Below, in pieces: positions 26,242 through 34,234 of a DNA stretch of 64,000 nucleotides. The stretch is from CAZEQJ01 sp964514385 (GTDB taxonomy: Bacteria > Bacteroidota > Bacteroidia > Cytophagales > Cyclobacteriaceae). The DNA lies in assembly GCA_964514385.1 (NCBI GenBank), contig CAZEQJ010000001.1:124001-188000 (forward strand). The letters are read 5' to 3'. The notes beneath the pieces were generated by a model that was not told the origin of the DNA, ran no database searches, and was given only the letters and a program-made list of their open reading frames with translations. The position numbers and the translations under genes were made by a program. Every line of letters starts with the position of its first letter. Positions within the stretch are counted from its first letter, which is position 1.

Positions 26242-27926
26242 GATCTTTGTTCATAATTACGTTTTCTCAAAAAATAGCGCAACCATCCAAAGCCAATGAT
26301 CAGCAATATAGGAAGCACTATGTTGACGGATTGCCATCTGGTACGCTGCTGCTCCACCTTTATTTTGTCCAGCGGACGAATGGTGATGCGCTTGCTGCGC
26401 GATTGAATAATGCCTTCATCATCGGTAAGATAAGCTATGGCATTGAGTAACAGGTCAGCGTTCCCATAATACTGTCCACTGTAAGGGTCCAGACCAAGCG
26501 GCAGTGCAGACCCGTCACGATCATCAAACTCTGTACGAAAAACGTCTCCATCGCCAATCACGATGATTTTTCCTTCTGTCGTGGCATCTTCTACATAATC
26601 CTGCTCCGATACCCCCAGCGGTAGCAACCGGTTTTTAAACAGAGATGAAAACCTTCCCTCCAGCAGATAGGCCAAGGTAAAGGGGCCACCTGAAAAGCTC
26701 GAAGGATCGATATTCCTGATGTCGTTGAAAGCAATCCGGACCGGCGCACCCAATGCACGGCTGTACGTAGAAGTCTGTACCAGCGGGTATTTTTTGATGC
26801 CTTCTGCCTTTACGGTGTCCAATGTGCTGGCAAAGCGAAAAGCAACAGCATTGAGATTTCGCACTACAGGGTGATCGCCAAACCGATTGGCATAAGGGAA
26901 GAACGGCCAGGGTAGCAGCTGTACCTGCGGCTGGTTGCCTACATTTCCGGTAACTACAGGGAAAACACCAGCATTAAGCTCCTGTATAAGATCGTTATTA
27001 ATTCTTACTCCATACCTGAACAGCAGATCCATCAGGTTCACATCACGTGGTACCGTCACCGTGCCTTCACCGTCTGCCGCTGCCATGTCGATCGAAAAAA
27101 GATCAAGCGCAATCAGTATTCTTCCACCTCTCAGCAGGTATTGGTCGAGTTTGAATTTTTCTACATCGGTGAAGGCCTGATCCGGCTTTAACACCAGCAA
27201 GGCTGAAATATCGCTGGCTACAGCCATGTCGTCAAGATATACATCACGAAAGCGATACTGCTCTCTCAATGTATTTTTAAGGGCCGCCACATCTACACTA
27301 TCCAGTTCTCCATGCCCTTTCAGCAAACCAAGCACCGGGCGTTCGGGGATTACCAGCGACTGTATCGTCTTAGCCAGCTGATATTCGATATCTTCTATGG
27401 ATTGATTAAGCTGTGTTTCGGGCGAATCACCCTTGTTGCCCCGGAGAAGCATTACTGCCGATTCTGCCTTACCATAATTTATCAGCGCACCCGGAAAGAT
27501 CAGCTGCTCGGAGCGCTGACCACTTTCATTGGAAAAGATATTGGTTGGCTGGATGCCCAGCTGCACCAGATTGCGGTAAAAATTATTTCGTGCCTGCTCC
27601 GGGATGTCTTCCTGCGGATCAATAAAGCGGTAGCTGAGCATACCACCCGATTCATATTCAAATATTTTGAGCATGCCTTCAATAGCATTCTGTAATCGCT
27701 TAAATCCTGCAGGCATATCACCGGCAAGGTATACTTCCACATATAGCGGCTCTTCAAGTTCACCCAGCAGTTTTCGGGTATTTTCATTTAACGTAAACCG
27801 CTTATCTGCCGTAAGGTCGATACGAACCGGGTAAAGCGATGCCAGCTGATTGATGATGATCATGGTCATCAACACAATACCCAGAGTGGTGAGTAAAATT
27901 CGTTGCTGCAGATGTTTTCCTACCAT
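26238..27926 (-). CDS. gldG: Gliding motility-associated ABC component GldG
   Basis: This 562-residue protein has an N-terminal helix (ILLTTLGIVLMTMIIIN), a large soluble region with the GldG-type start of domain SLYPVRIDLTADKRFTLNEN and a C-terminal helix (VNIVLPILLIIGFGWLRYFL) followed by a basic tail. The middle contains VLGLLKGHGELD and LLVLKPDQAFTDVEKFKLDQ, typical of the ABC-type uncharacterised family that includes GldG and human IFT52-like folds. In Flavobacterium johnsoniae GldA, GldF and GldG form an ABC transporter required for gliding. The start overlaps gldF by 7 nt. Confidence 0.88.
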   Translation of the reverse strand: MVGKHLQQRILLTTLGIVLMTMIIINQLASLYPVRIDLTADKRFTLNENTRKLLGELEEPLYVEVYLAGDMPAGFKRLQNAIEGMLKIFEYESGGMLSYRFIDPQEDIPEQARNNFYRNLVQLGIQPTNIFSNESGQRSEQLIFPGALINYGKAESAVMLLRGNKGDSPETQLNQSIEDIEYQLAKTIQSLVIPERPVLGLLKGHGELDSVDVAALKNTLREQYRFRDVYLDDMAVASDISALLVLKPDQAFTDVEKFKLDQYLLRGGRILIALDLFSIDMAAADGEGTVTVPRDVNLMDLLFRYGVRINNDLIQELNAGVFPVVTGNVGNQPQVQLLPWPFFPYANRFGDHPVVRNLNAVAFRFASTLDTVKAEGIKKYPLVQTSTYSRALGAPVRIAFNDIRNIDPSSFSGGPFTLAYLLEGRFSSLFKNRLLPLGVSEQDYVEDATTEGKIIVIGDGDVFRTEFDDRDGSALPLGLDPYSGQYYGNADLLLNAIAYLTDDEGIIQSRSKRITIRPLDKIKVEQQRTRWQSVNIVLPILLIIGFGWLRYFLRKRNYEQRS

Positions 27927-28648
27927 TTCTTGTTCGCCAGATTATAATAAGTAGCAGACAACGCCACCCCTGCCACTGTCAGCAGGTACAGCATATTACG
28001 AATATCCAGTACACCACGGCTCAGGGCGTCGTAATGGTGAACGAGACTTATATTTTCTACAAAAACGGCAACCTTACGTAATACAGGTAACTGTGCCAGG
28101 CTATACACTCCCGTGTACAACAGAAATGAAATAAATACCGCGATCAGGAAAGCGATAATCTGATTCTCAGTCAGGGAGCTGGTGAGTATCCCGATAGCTG
28201 CAAATGAAACACCCAGGAGTATCAGCCCCACATACGACCCGGTGATTGATGCAAGGTCAATATTACCAACAGGATTAGCCAGATAATGCAGGGAAACGAC
28301 ATAGGTCAATGTTGGTACCAGGGCGATCAATACCAGTGTTACAGCAGCAAGGAACTTGCCCTGTATCAGATCAAAAAGGGAGACAGGGCTTGTGAGTAAA
28401 ATCTCCAGCATCCCGGTTTTTTTATCCTCAGCAAAAGATCGCATGGTGATAGCCGGAATGAGAAAAAGGAATATATAGGGCGTGAGATTAAAAAACTGAT
28501 CCATGGTGGCATAGCCATATTGCAGTATCGAAGTATCCGGAAAAACCCAGAATAGAAGACCTATGGCCACCAGAAATACTGCGATTACCATATATCCGAT
28601 TAAGGAATCGAGAAATGCTTTTATCTCACGCAGGTATATTGCTCTCAT
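27920..28648 (-). CDS. gldF: Gliding motility-associated ABC permease GldF
   Basis: This 242-residue, six-helix ABC-2-type permease begins MRAIYLREIKAFLDSLIGYM and includes the family segment PAITMRSFAEDKKTGMLEIL and LTSPVSLFDLIQGKFLA. It overlaps gldA by 4 nt and gldG by 7 nt. Together with GldA and GldG it should form a membrane complex involved in gliding or a related export function. Confidence 0.9.
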   Translation of the reverse strand: MRAIYLREIKAFLDSLIGYMVIAVFLVAIGLLFWVFPDTSILQYGYATMDQFFNLTPYIFLFLIPAITMRSFAEDKKTGMLEILLTSPVSLFDLIQGKFLAAVTLVLIALVPTLTYVVSLHYLANPVGNIDLASITGSYVGLILLGVSFAAIGILTSSLTENQIIAFLIAVFISFLLYTGVYSLAQLPVLRKVAVFVENISLVHHYDALSRGVLDIRNMLYLLTVAGVALSATYYNLANKKW

Positions 28649-29568
28649 GATGCCGTCAGGTTTCTGAACACTTCCTCTAGACTCATATTTTGTTGTTTTT
28701 CCTCAAGTGACCTGAGTGGAAGATCTCTTTCAGTGATAATCTTCATAACGGCTTTCCGAGGGTTTTGACCAGGTAGATAATGTACCTGCAGCAGCTTCCC
28801 GTCAACGGAGACCTCTGTACCTTCAATGCCCTCGAACCATGATTTTTCTACCGGCTCCTCAAACATCACATACAGCACCTTTCTGTCAGTTCCTCCTTTA
28901 TTAAGCTCCGCAGTAGGAGCGTCTGCCACTATTTTACCCTTATTGATAATAATAGCCCGATCGCAGATGGCCTGAACCTCCTGCATAATATGCGATGAAA
29001 ATAAGACGGTCTTATCGGCCGCCAATGCTTTGATAAGCCCACGGATTTCCAGAAGCTGATTTGGGTCCAGTCCGGTGGTAGGCTCATCAAGGATCAATAT
29101 TTCCGGGTCGTGTACGAGGCTTTGAGCCAGCCCGACACGCTGTTTATACCCTTTACTCAGTGCTCCTATTTTTTTATTTTTTTCAATTGTGATACCGCAA
29201 AGGCCGATCACCTCTGCGACACGACTGCGCACAGACTTCACCTTCATGCCATGTAAATGTCCAATAAAGCTCAGGTATTCTTCCACATACATGTCGTAGT
29301 ACAATGGATTTTGTTCGGGCAGATAACCCAGCCTCTTTTTCACCTCTGCCGGATGTGTGGTAACGGAATATCCAGATACCTCGGCGGTGCCGTATGTTGG
29401 CGCAATATAGGTGGTCAGGATCTTGAATGTTGTTGACTTACCCGCACCATTGGGACCCAAAAAACCTACCACCTGGCCTTTGTGGAGCTCAAATGACACG
29501 TCGTCGATGGCATGCTGCGCGCCATAAATCTTTGTTAACCCCGAAACCTGTAATGTCGCTGCTGACAT
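28645..29568 (-). CDS. gldA: Gliding motility-associated ABC ATPase GldA
   Basis: This 307-residue ABC ATPase has Walker A GPNGAGKST, signature LSKGYKQRVGLAQSL, Walker B EILILDEPTTGLDPNQ and switch His in SSHIMQEV. The C-terminal region of about 80 residues (from about 225) is the extra domain seen in GldA. It is the first gene of the gldA-gldF-gldG-DUF4340 operon. Whether this strain glides cannot be told from the window, as the core GldK-N motor genes are not here. Confidence 0.9.
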   Translation of the reverse strand: MSAATLQVSGLTKIYGAQHAIDDVSFELHKGQVVGFLGPNGAGKSTTFKILTTYIAPTYGTAEVSGYSVTTHPAEVKKRLGYLPEQNPLYYDMYVEEYLSFIGHLHGMKVKSVRSRVAEVIGLCGITIEKNKKIGALSKGYKQRVGLAQSLVHDPEILILDEPTTGLDPNQLLEIRGLIKALAADKTVLFSSHIMQEVQAICDRAIIINKGKIVADAPTAELNKGGTDRKVLYVMFEEPVEKSWFEGIEGTEVSVDGKLLQVHYLPGQNPRKAVMKIITERDLPLRSLEEKQQNMSLEEVFRNLTAS

Positions 29569-29573
29569 AGCTG

Positions 29574-29581
29574 CAAAAGTA
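29574..29581 (-). promoter_or_regulatory. Candidate -7 box for the gldA operon
   Basis: On the minus strand TACTTTTG fits TAnnTTTG, six bases before the gldA start codon. With such a short distance the mRNA would be nearly leaderless. No clear -33 TTG is at the usual spacing. Confidence 0.3.
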
Positions 29582-29692
29582 ACGATTACAATGAAAAAAC
29601 ATTATGTGTACCTCAGGTAGTTTATCATTAAGATACACATCATAAAAACATGATTCATTAAAATGTGTTGATCCTGAAATGAATTAGATGTT

Positions 29693-30220
29693 ATGACAAT
29701 AACCATCGTTTGTGGCACGAACCGACCAAATTCCACCTCTCGAAAAATAAGCGAATATTATGGTAAGCTACTCAATCAGCAGGGTGTTGATTACAGGATC
29801 GTAGACTTGTACGAGCTACCACCTGATTTTACAAGAACTGCACTCTATGAAAATGCAGGTCAGGACAAAGAATTTAATAAATTCGCGGATATCATGTGGG
29901 AAAGTGAACGATTCGTATTTATTGTGCCGGAGTATAATGGCTCCTTTCCGGGTGTACTGAAAGCTTTTATCGATGGCTTGCGTTACCCCGGCACCTTCCG
30001 AAAGAAGAAATGCGCACTTGTAGGCCTTTCGGCGGGCACACAGGGGGGCGGACTCGCGCTAAGTCACCTCACAGATATTTTTAACTACATGGGGATGAAT
30101 GTATTGGCCGAGAAGCCAAGACTGGCCAAAATCGACGGGAAGTTAAGAGACGAGGAAATTATTGACCCGCTGTATATTGAGTTGCTGGAGTCACAGATTA
30201 AATCATTAATTAAGTTTTGA
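29693..30220 (+). CDS. NADPH-dependent FMN reductase-family flavoprotein
   Basis: This 175-residue flavodoxin-like protein begins ITIVCGTNRPNSTSRKISEY (FMN phosphate loop) and has FIVPEYNGSFPGVLKAFIDG, the conserved isoalloxazine and dimer motif of this family. It is likely a cytosolic NAD(P)H-dependent reductase of quinones or other small molecules; the substrate is not determined. It leads an operon whose next gene (fmt) starts inside its stop codon. Confidence 0.9.
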   Translation: MTITIVCGTNRPNSTSRKISEYYGKLLNQQGVDYRIVDLYELPPDFTRTALYENAGQDKEFNKFADIMWESERFVFIVPEYNGSFPGVLKAFIDGLRYPGTFRKKKCALVGLSAGTQGGGLALSHLTDIFNYMGMNVLAEKPRLAKIDGKLRDEEIIDPLYIELLESQIKSLIKF

Positions 30221-31152
30221 AAAAAGAAGATCTACGGATAGTTTACATGGGCAGCCCCGAATTTGCAGTACCCTCACTGGAGCTGCTGGCACAGCATGGC
30301 TACACCATTGCCGGGGTAGTCACAGCGCCGGATAAACCACGGGGAAGGGGTAAAAAAATGGGGTTTAGTGAAGTGAAACAAAAAGCACTGGAGCTCAACC
30401 TGCCGGTACTGCAGCCATCAAACCTCAAAGACCCGGGCTTTATCAACGACCTACAGGCATTGAATGCCAACCTGCAGGTGGTTGTTGCTTTTCGCATGCT
30501 GCCTGAAAAAGTATGGAGCATGCCGGCACTTGGTACGTTCAACCTTCACGCCTCGCTGCTACCCCGGTATCGCGGTGCCGCACCTATACATCATGCCATC
30601 ATGAATGGGGAAAAGATGACAGGCATTACGACATTTTTCCTGAAGCATGAGATCGATACCGGCGACCTGATATTTCAGGAGGAGGAGCCTATCCTTGATG
30701 GCGACAATGTGGGTACGCTCTATGAACGACTGAAGATAAAAGGTGCTGACCTCGTACTGAAAACTGTTGAAGCTATCGCAGATGAGCGTGTAATAACGCG
30801 ACCACAGGAAGGAGAAATCACGCAGGCACCTAAAATCACACGGCACGATTGTAAAATCCGATGGGATAAGCCTGCCGAAAAAATACGGAACCATATCCGT
30901 GGCCTGACCCCCTTCCCTGGTGCCTTTACCTTTATCGATAACATGCATACCAAAATTTTTGATGTGACGGTAGACCGTTCGGTTTCACTACCTGCAGGAA
31001 ATATTTACATCGGTGGCCGTCAGATGTGGATCGGCTGTATCGACAATGCGGTAGAGGTGCATGAGCTGATGATAGAAGGCAGAAAGAGGATGAAAACTGC
31101 AGATTTTCTCAATGGCTACTCCATTCAGGACTATCAAATCGTAACCAAATGA
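30217..31152 (+). CDS. fmt: Methionyl-tRNA formyltransferase
   Basis: This 311-residue enzyme formylates initiator Met-tRNA. It has the Rossmann start RIVYMGSPEFAVPSLELL, the folate and active-site motif FNLHASLLPRYRGAAPIHHA (catalytic Asn and His) and the later HEIDTGDLIFQ. The C-terminal tRNA-binding domain includes IRNHIRGLTPFPGAF. The start is TTG at 30217, overlapping the TGA of the upstream gene as TTGA. This is the only in-frame start that yields the full N-terminus. Confidence 0.96.
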   Translation: MKKEDLRIVYMGSPEFAVPSLELLAQHGYTIAGVVTAPDKPRGRGKKMGFSEVKQKALELNLPVLQPSNLKDPGFINDLQALNANLQVVVAFRMLPEKVWSMPALGTFNLHASLLPRYRGAAPIHHAIMNGEKMTGITTFFLKHEIDTGDLIFQEEEPILDGDNVGTLYERLKIKGADLVLKTVEAIADERVITRPQEGEITQAPKITRHDCKIRWDKPAEKIRNHIRGLTPFPGAFTFIDNMHTKIFDVTVDRSVSLPAGNIYIGGRQMWIGCIDNAVEVHELMIEGRKRMKTADFLNGYSIQDYQIVTK

Positions 31153-31640
31153 AAATATCGATTATCGTTGCACGGTCGGCCAATCATGTAATAGGCAGAA
31201 ACAATGACCTGATATGGAAGCTGCCTGCAGACCTGAAATATTTCCGTTCCACCACAATGGGGCATTTCATAGTGATGGGCCGCAAAACCCTCGAATCTAC
31301 AGCACGACCGCTACCCGGACGTACTTCAATAGTCATCAGCCGCCAGCAGGACCTGTCCATAGAAGGCTGTATCGTGGTGCATTCGCTTGCTGAGGCCATT
31401 GCTTTAGGTGAAAAATATGGCCAGAAAGAACTTTTTATTCTCGGCGGAGGTCAGATTTACAGGGAGGCCATGCAGCATGCCGATCGTATTTATCTTACCG
31501 AAGTACACGAAACATTTGAAGGTGACACCTTTTTTCCGGAAATTTCGGAGAATGAGTGGGTCGAAGTGAGTCGTGAGGACCATCAAAAAGACGAAAAAAA
31601 CCCACATGATTATTCCTTTGTGTTGCTGGAAAGAAAATGA
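31149..31640 (+). CDS. folA: Dihydrofolate reductase
   Basis: This 163-residue enzyme begins MKISIIVARSANHVIGRNND and has LIWKLPADLKYFRSTTMGH (substrate-binding Asp) and IVMGRKTLES (cofactor loop), with GGGQIYREAM near residue 98. The sequence ends in DYSFVLLERK, as usual for the family. It supplies tetrahydrofolate and so fits beside fmt, which uses formyl-THF. It overlaps fmt by 4 nt. Confidence 0.96.
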   Translation: MKISIIVARSANHVIGRNNDLIWKLPADLKYFRSTTMGHFIVMGRKTLESTARPLPGRTSIVISRQQDLSIEGCIVVHSLAEAIALGEKYGQKELFILGGGQIYREAMQHADRIYLTEVHETFEGDTFFPEISENEWVEVSREDHQKDEKNPHDYSFVLLERK

Positions 31641-32428
31641 CATCAATAAAAGACAGTAGGGTATGGATTACCGGAGCCAGTTCCGGCATAGGGCGCGCTT
31701 TGGCACTTGAGGTAGCCAAACGTGGCGGTAAGCTGATCATCTCGGCCAGAAATGAACAAAAACTTCAGGAGCTGGCCTCTTATATTTCAGAAAATCATCA
31801 CACTCCCTGTAAGGTGATACCAATCGACCTGAGCGATGGCACATCCATTCACCAGGCACTGCGTCAGGTGGGCCAACCTGTTGATATTCTTGTCAATAAC
31901 GGCGGTATTAGTCAGCGTGATACGGTAGAAAACACAAACCTGGAAACTTACCGCCATCTCATGGAGGTGAATTATTTCGGAGCGATACATCTCACCAAAG
32001 GTGTGCTACCGGATATGCTGAAAAAGGGCAGCGGACATATTGTGGCAATGAGCTCCGTGGCCGGAAAAATAGGTACACCCAAACGGTCAGGATATGCAGC
32101 AGCCAAACATGCCATCCATGGTTTTATGGATAGCCTGAGAGCAGAACTGGAAGATAAAGGCATCAGGGCAACAACCATTTGTGGTGGATATATAAAAACT
32201 GATATTTCGCGAAATGCATTAAAAGGTGACGGCACAGCACAAAATACCATGGATAAGAATCAGGAAAACGGATTAGCCCCTGATGTGGTCGCAGCGCGAA
32301 TTTGTAATGCCATTGAAAATAATAAGGCGGAAGTGTATATCGGTGGCCGTGAAATTATGGGGATTTATATCGGTCGTTATTTTCCCTCTCTGCTGCGGCG
32401 TATCGTAAAAAAGGTCAACCCAAAATAA
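31637..32428 (+). CDS. Short-chain dehydrogenase/reductase (SDR)
   Basis: This 263-residue classical SDR has the NAD(P) motif TGASSGIGRALALEVA, the N-N-G-G structural motif (VNNGGISQ) and the catalytic Ser in AMSSVAGKIGTP with Y-x-x-x-K in YAAAKHAIHG. The C-terminus is basic (RRIVKKVNPK), suggesting membrane association as in DHRS7B-like SDRs. The substrate is unknown. It is the last gene of the operon, overlapping folA by 4 nt, followed by a hairpin at 32432-32450. Confidence 0.92.
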   Translation: MTSIKDSRVWITGASSGIGRALALEVAKRGGKLIISARNEQKLQELASYISENHHTPCKVIPIDLSDGTSIHQALRQVGQPVDILVNNGGISQRDTVENTNLETYRHLMEVNYFGAIHLTKGVLPDMLKKGSGHIVAMSSVAGKIGTPKRSGYAAAKHAIHGFMDSLRAELEDKGIRATTICGGYIKTDISRNALKGDGTAQNTMDKNQENGLAPDVVAARICNAIENNKAEVYIGGREIMGIYIGRYFPSLLRRIVKKVNPK

Positions 32429-32431
32429 AAA

Positions 32432-32450
32432 AGCCGGGATATACCCGGCT
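32432..32450 (-). terminator. Hairpin terminator between convergent genes
   Basis: AGCCGGG (32432-32438) pairs with CCCGGCT (32444-32450) around ATATA. The minus-strand copy is followed by six T, so it best serves the stress-protein gene. It may also stop the SDR transcript. Confidence 0.85.
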
Positions 32451-32458
32451 CCTTATAT

Positions 32459-33313
32459 TTATTCCCCTTTCCTTTTCTTCAGGCTAAGGGTCCATACAGG
32501 ACGCTTGGCATGATTTACAATATCTTCAGCGATACTTCCGCTGAGCAGGTGATTGAGGCCTGTACGACCATGAGTAGCCATAGCGATCATATCCGCGTCA
32601 ATATCCTCAGCAAAGAAGGTGATGCCATCTTCCTCATCCACGTCGTTGTAGATATTCATGGTGTAATTGGAAAATCCTGCCTTTTCGACAAACTTTTTCA
32701 ATCTGGCATTCAGCTCACGTGTGGTTTCAAAACCACCCGGTGTATTCACTACCACCACATGAAGTTTGGCACCCACAAGCTCCTGAAACTGCTTGATCTT
32801 TTCTGCAACCGGGAGCTGCCGCTCGTGCAGATTGGTAGCAAACACGATATCTTTAATTTCATTTACGCTTCTTTCACTCTTGATGGTGATCACCGGGACA
32901 TGAGCAAAACGAACCATCTTCTCTGTATTTGATCCGATGAATATCTCCTCAAGGTCGCTGGTACCCTTAGTACCCATCACGACAAGATCAGCATCATGCT
33001 TAGACAGTGTTTTGGAAATACTCTTATACGGATTTCCTACTTCGACATTCGTGTGAATAGTGATGCCGTCACCGTATTTTTCTACTTCATCTTTCAGCTT
33101 TTGCTTTGCCTTTTTAATCATTTCAGCCGTAAAAAGGTCAGCTTCGGTGCTGATATTAACCTCACCGGTAACATTAAAACTGGATGAAGCAGGGTACTCT
33201 ACCACATGCTGGAAAATAAGCTCAGCTCCAATCAGCTTAGCTAATTCAGTTGCAAATTTGATGGCGTTGTCCGCCTGTTCTGAAAAATCGGTTGGTATAA
33301 GTATTTTTTTCAT
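32459..33313 (-). CDS. Universal stress protein, two UspA domains
   Basis: This 284-residue tandem Usp has both halves. The first begins KKILIPTDFSEQADNAIKFA and has GTKGTSDLEEIFIGSNTEK. The second ends with MATHGRTGLNHLLSGSIAED. Both keep a G-2X-G-9X-G-S/T-like motif, unlike the tandem Usp at 24381 which keeps only one. It is a single gene with its own terminator. Confidence 0.93.
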   Translation of the reverse strand: MKKILIPTDFSEQADNAIKFATELAKLIGAELIFQHVVEYPASSSFNVTGEVNISTEADLFTAEMIKKAKQKLKDEVEKYGDGITIHTNVEVGNPYKSISKTLSKHDADLVVMGTKGTSDLEEIFIGSNTEKMVRFAHVPVITIKSERSVNEIKDIVFATNLHERQLPVAEKIKQFQELVGAKLHVVVVNTPGGFETTRELNARLKKFVEKAGFSNYTMNIYNDVDEEDGITFFAEDIDADMIAMATHGRTGLNHLLSGSIAEDIVNHAKRPVWTLSLKKRKGE

Positions 33314-33343
33314 TGTTTTTGTGAGTTATGTTTAAATGTAGCA

Positions 33344-34231
33344 TTAAGACAATAAAAAGCCAATAGAAATTAAAATTACCAAAACCGCAGACCCCAGAGC
33401 CGTTGGTTTCAGAAACTGATCATAAAACTTATTTTGTCGGACAAAGAACATCCGGACGGCATTTCGGACAAACAATGGTAAGACTAACAAAAAACCGTAC
33501 CTCCAAAACTGCCAGTCCTCTATTATAGCAAACGAGATGAGGAGCAAAAAAGGTGTGATCATCAGGACTAACTGATACAATAATGCGTTTTTTTGACCTA
33601 TCCGCACAGGAATGGATATCTTGCCTGACTTGCGGTCACTTGCCATATCCCGCAGATTATTGAAGTTTAATACGGCCGTAGCCAGCATTCCCATGGCTAA
33701 AGAGGGCAAAAGCAAGGCTGTTTCCATGTGTCCACTGGAAATATAACAGGTACCCCCTACACCTACCAGACCAAAAAATATCAAAACGAACAGGTCTCCC
33801 AACCCGATGTAACCGTAAGGCCGCTTTCCGTTGGTATAGAGGATGGCAGCAAGAATTGCCGCTATGCCGAATCCGAAAAAGACAGCTTTCACGTAGGTAC
33901 TCACCGGACTAAAATAAAGTAAAAGGATACCGGAAGCCAGTGACAGGAATACTAACATATAAACTGCCCGTTTCATTGCTGACGGTGTGATCTCACCTGA
34001 CTGCACCATGCGCTTTTCCCCTTCCCTGTGCTTATCTACGCCCTTCTTATAATCTCCGAGGTCGTTCGCGAAGTTGCTCAATACCTGTAAAAAGAGTGCT
34101 GTCAGCATAGCCAGTGTAAATGCTACGGGGGAAAATGTATCTGTCTCTGACGCTAACAGGCCTCCGAGACCGATCGTCGCTAAAGCCAACGGCAATGTTC
34201 TCAGCCGTGCTGCATAAATCCATTTTTTCAT
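33344..34231 (-). CDS. menA: 1,4-dihydroxy-2-naphthoate polyprenyltransferase
   Basis: This 295-residue, nine-helix UbiA-family enzyme starts KKWIYAARLRTLPLALATIG. It has the first Asp-rich motif NFANDLGDYKKGVD, followed by RMVQSGEITPSAMKRAV, typical of MenA, and the second motif NNLRDMASDRKSG. It attaches the isoprenoid tail in menaquinone synthesis in the inner membrane. It sits 3 nt after argS on the same strand. Confidence 0.93.
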   Translation of the reverse strand: MKKWIYAARLRTLPLALATIGLGGLLASETDTFSPVAFTLAMLTALFLQVLSNFANDLGDYKKGVDKHREGEKRMVQSGEITPSAMKRAVYMLVFLSLASGILLLYFSPVSTYVKAVFFGFGIAAILAAILYTNGKRPYGYIGLGDLFVLIFFGLVGVGGTCYISSGHMETALLLPSLAMGMLATAVLNFNNLRDMASDRKSGKISIPVRIGQKNALLYQLVLMITPFLLLISFAIIEDWQFWRYGFLLVLPLFVRNAVRMFFVRQNKFYDQFLKPTALGSAVLVILISIGFLLS

Positions 34232-34234
34232 GTC

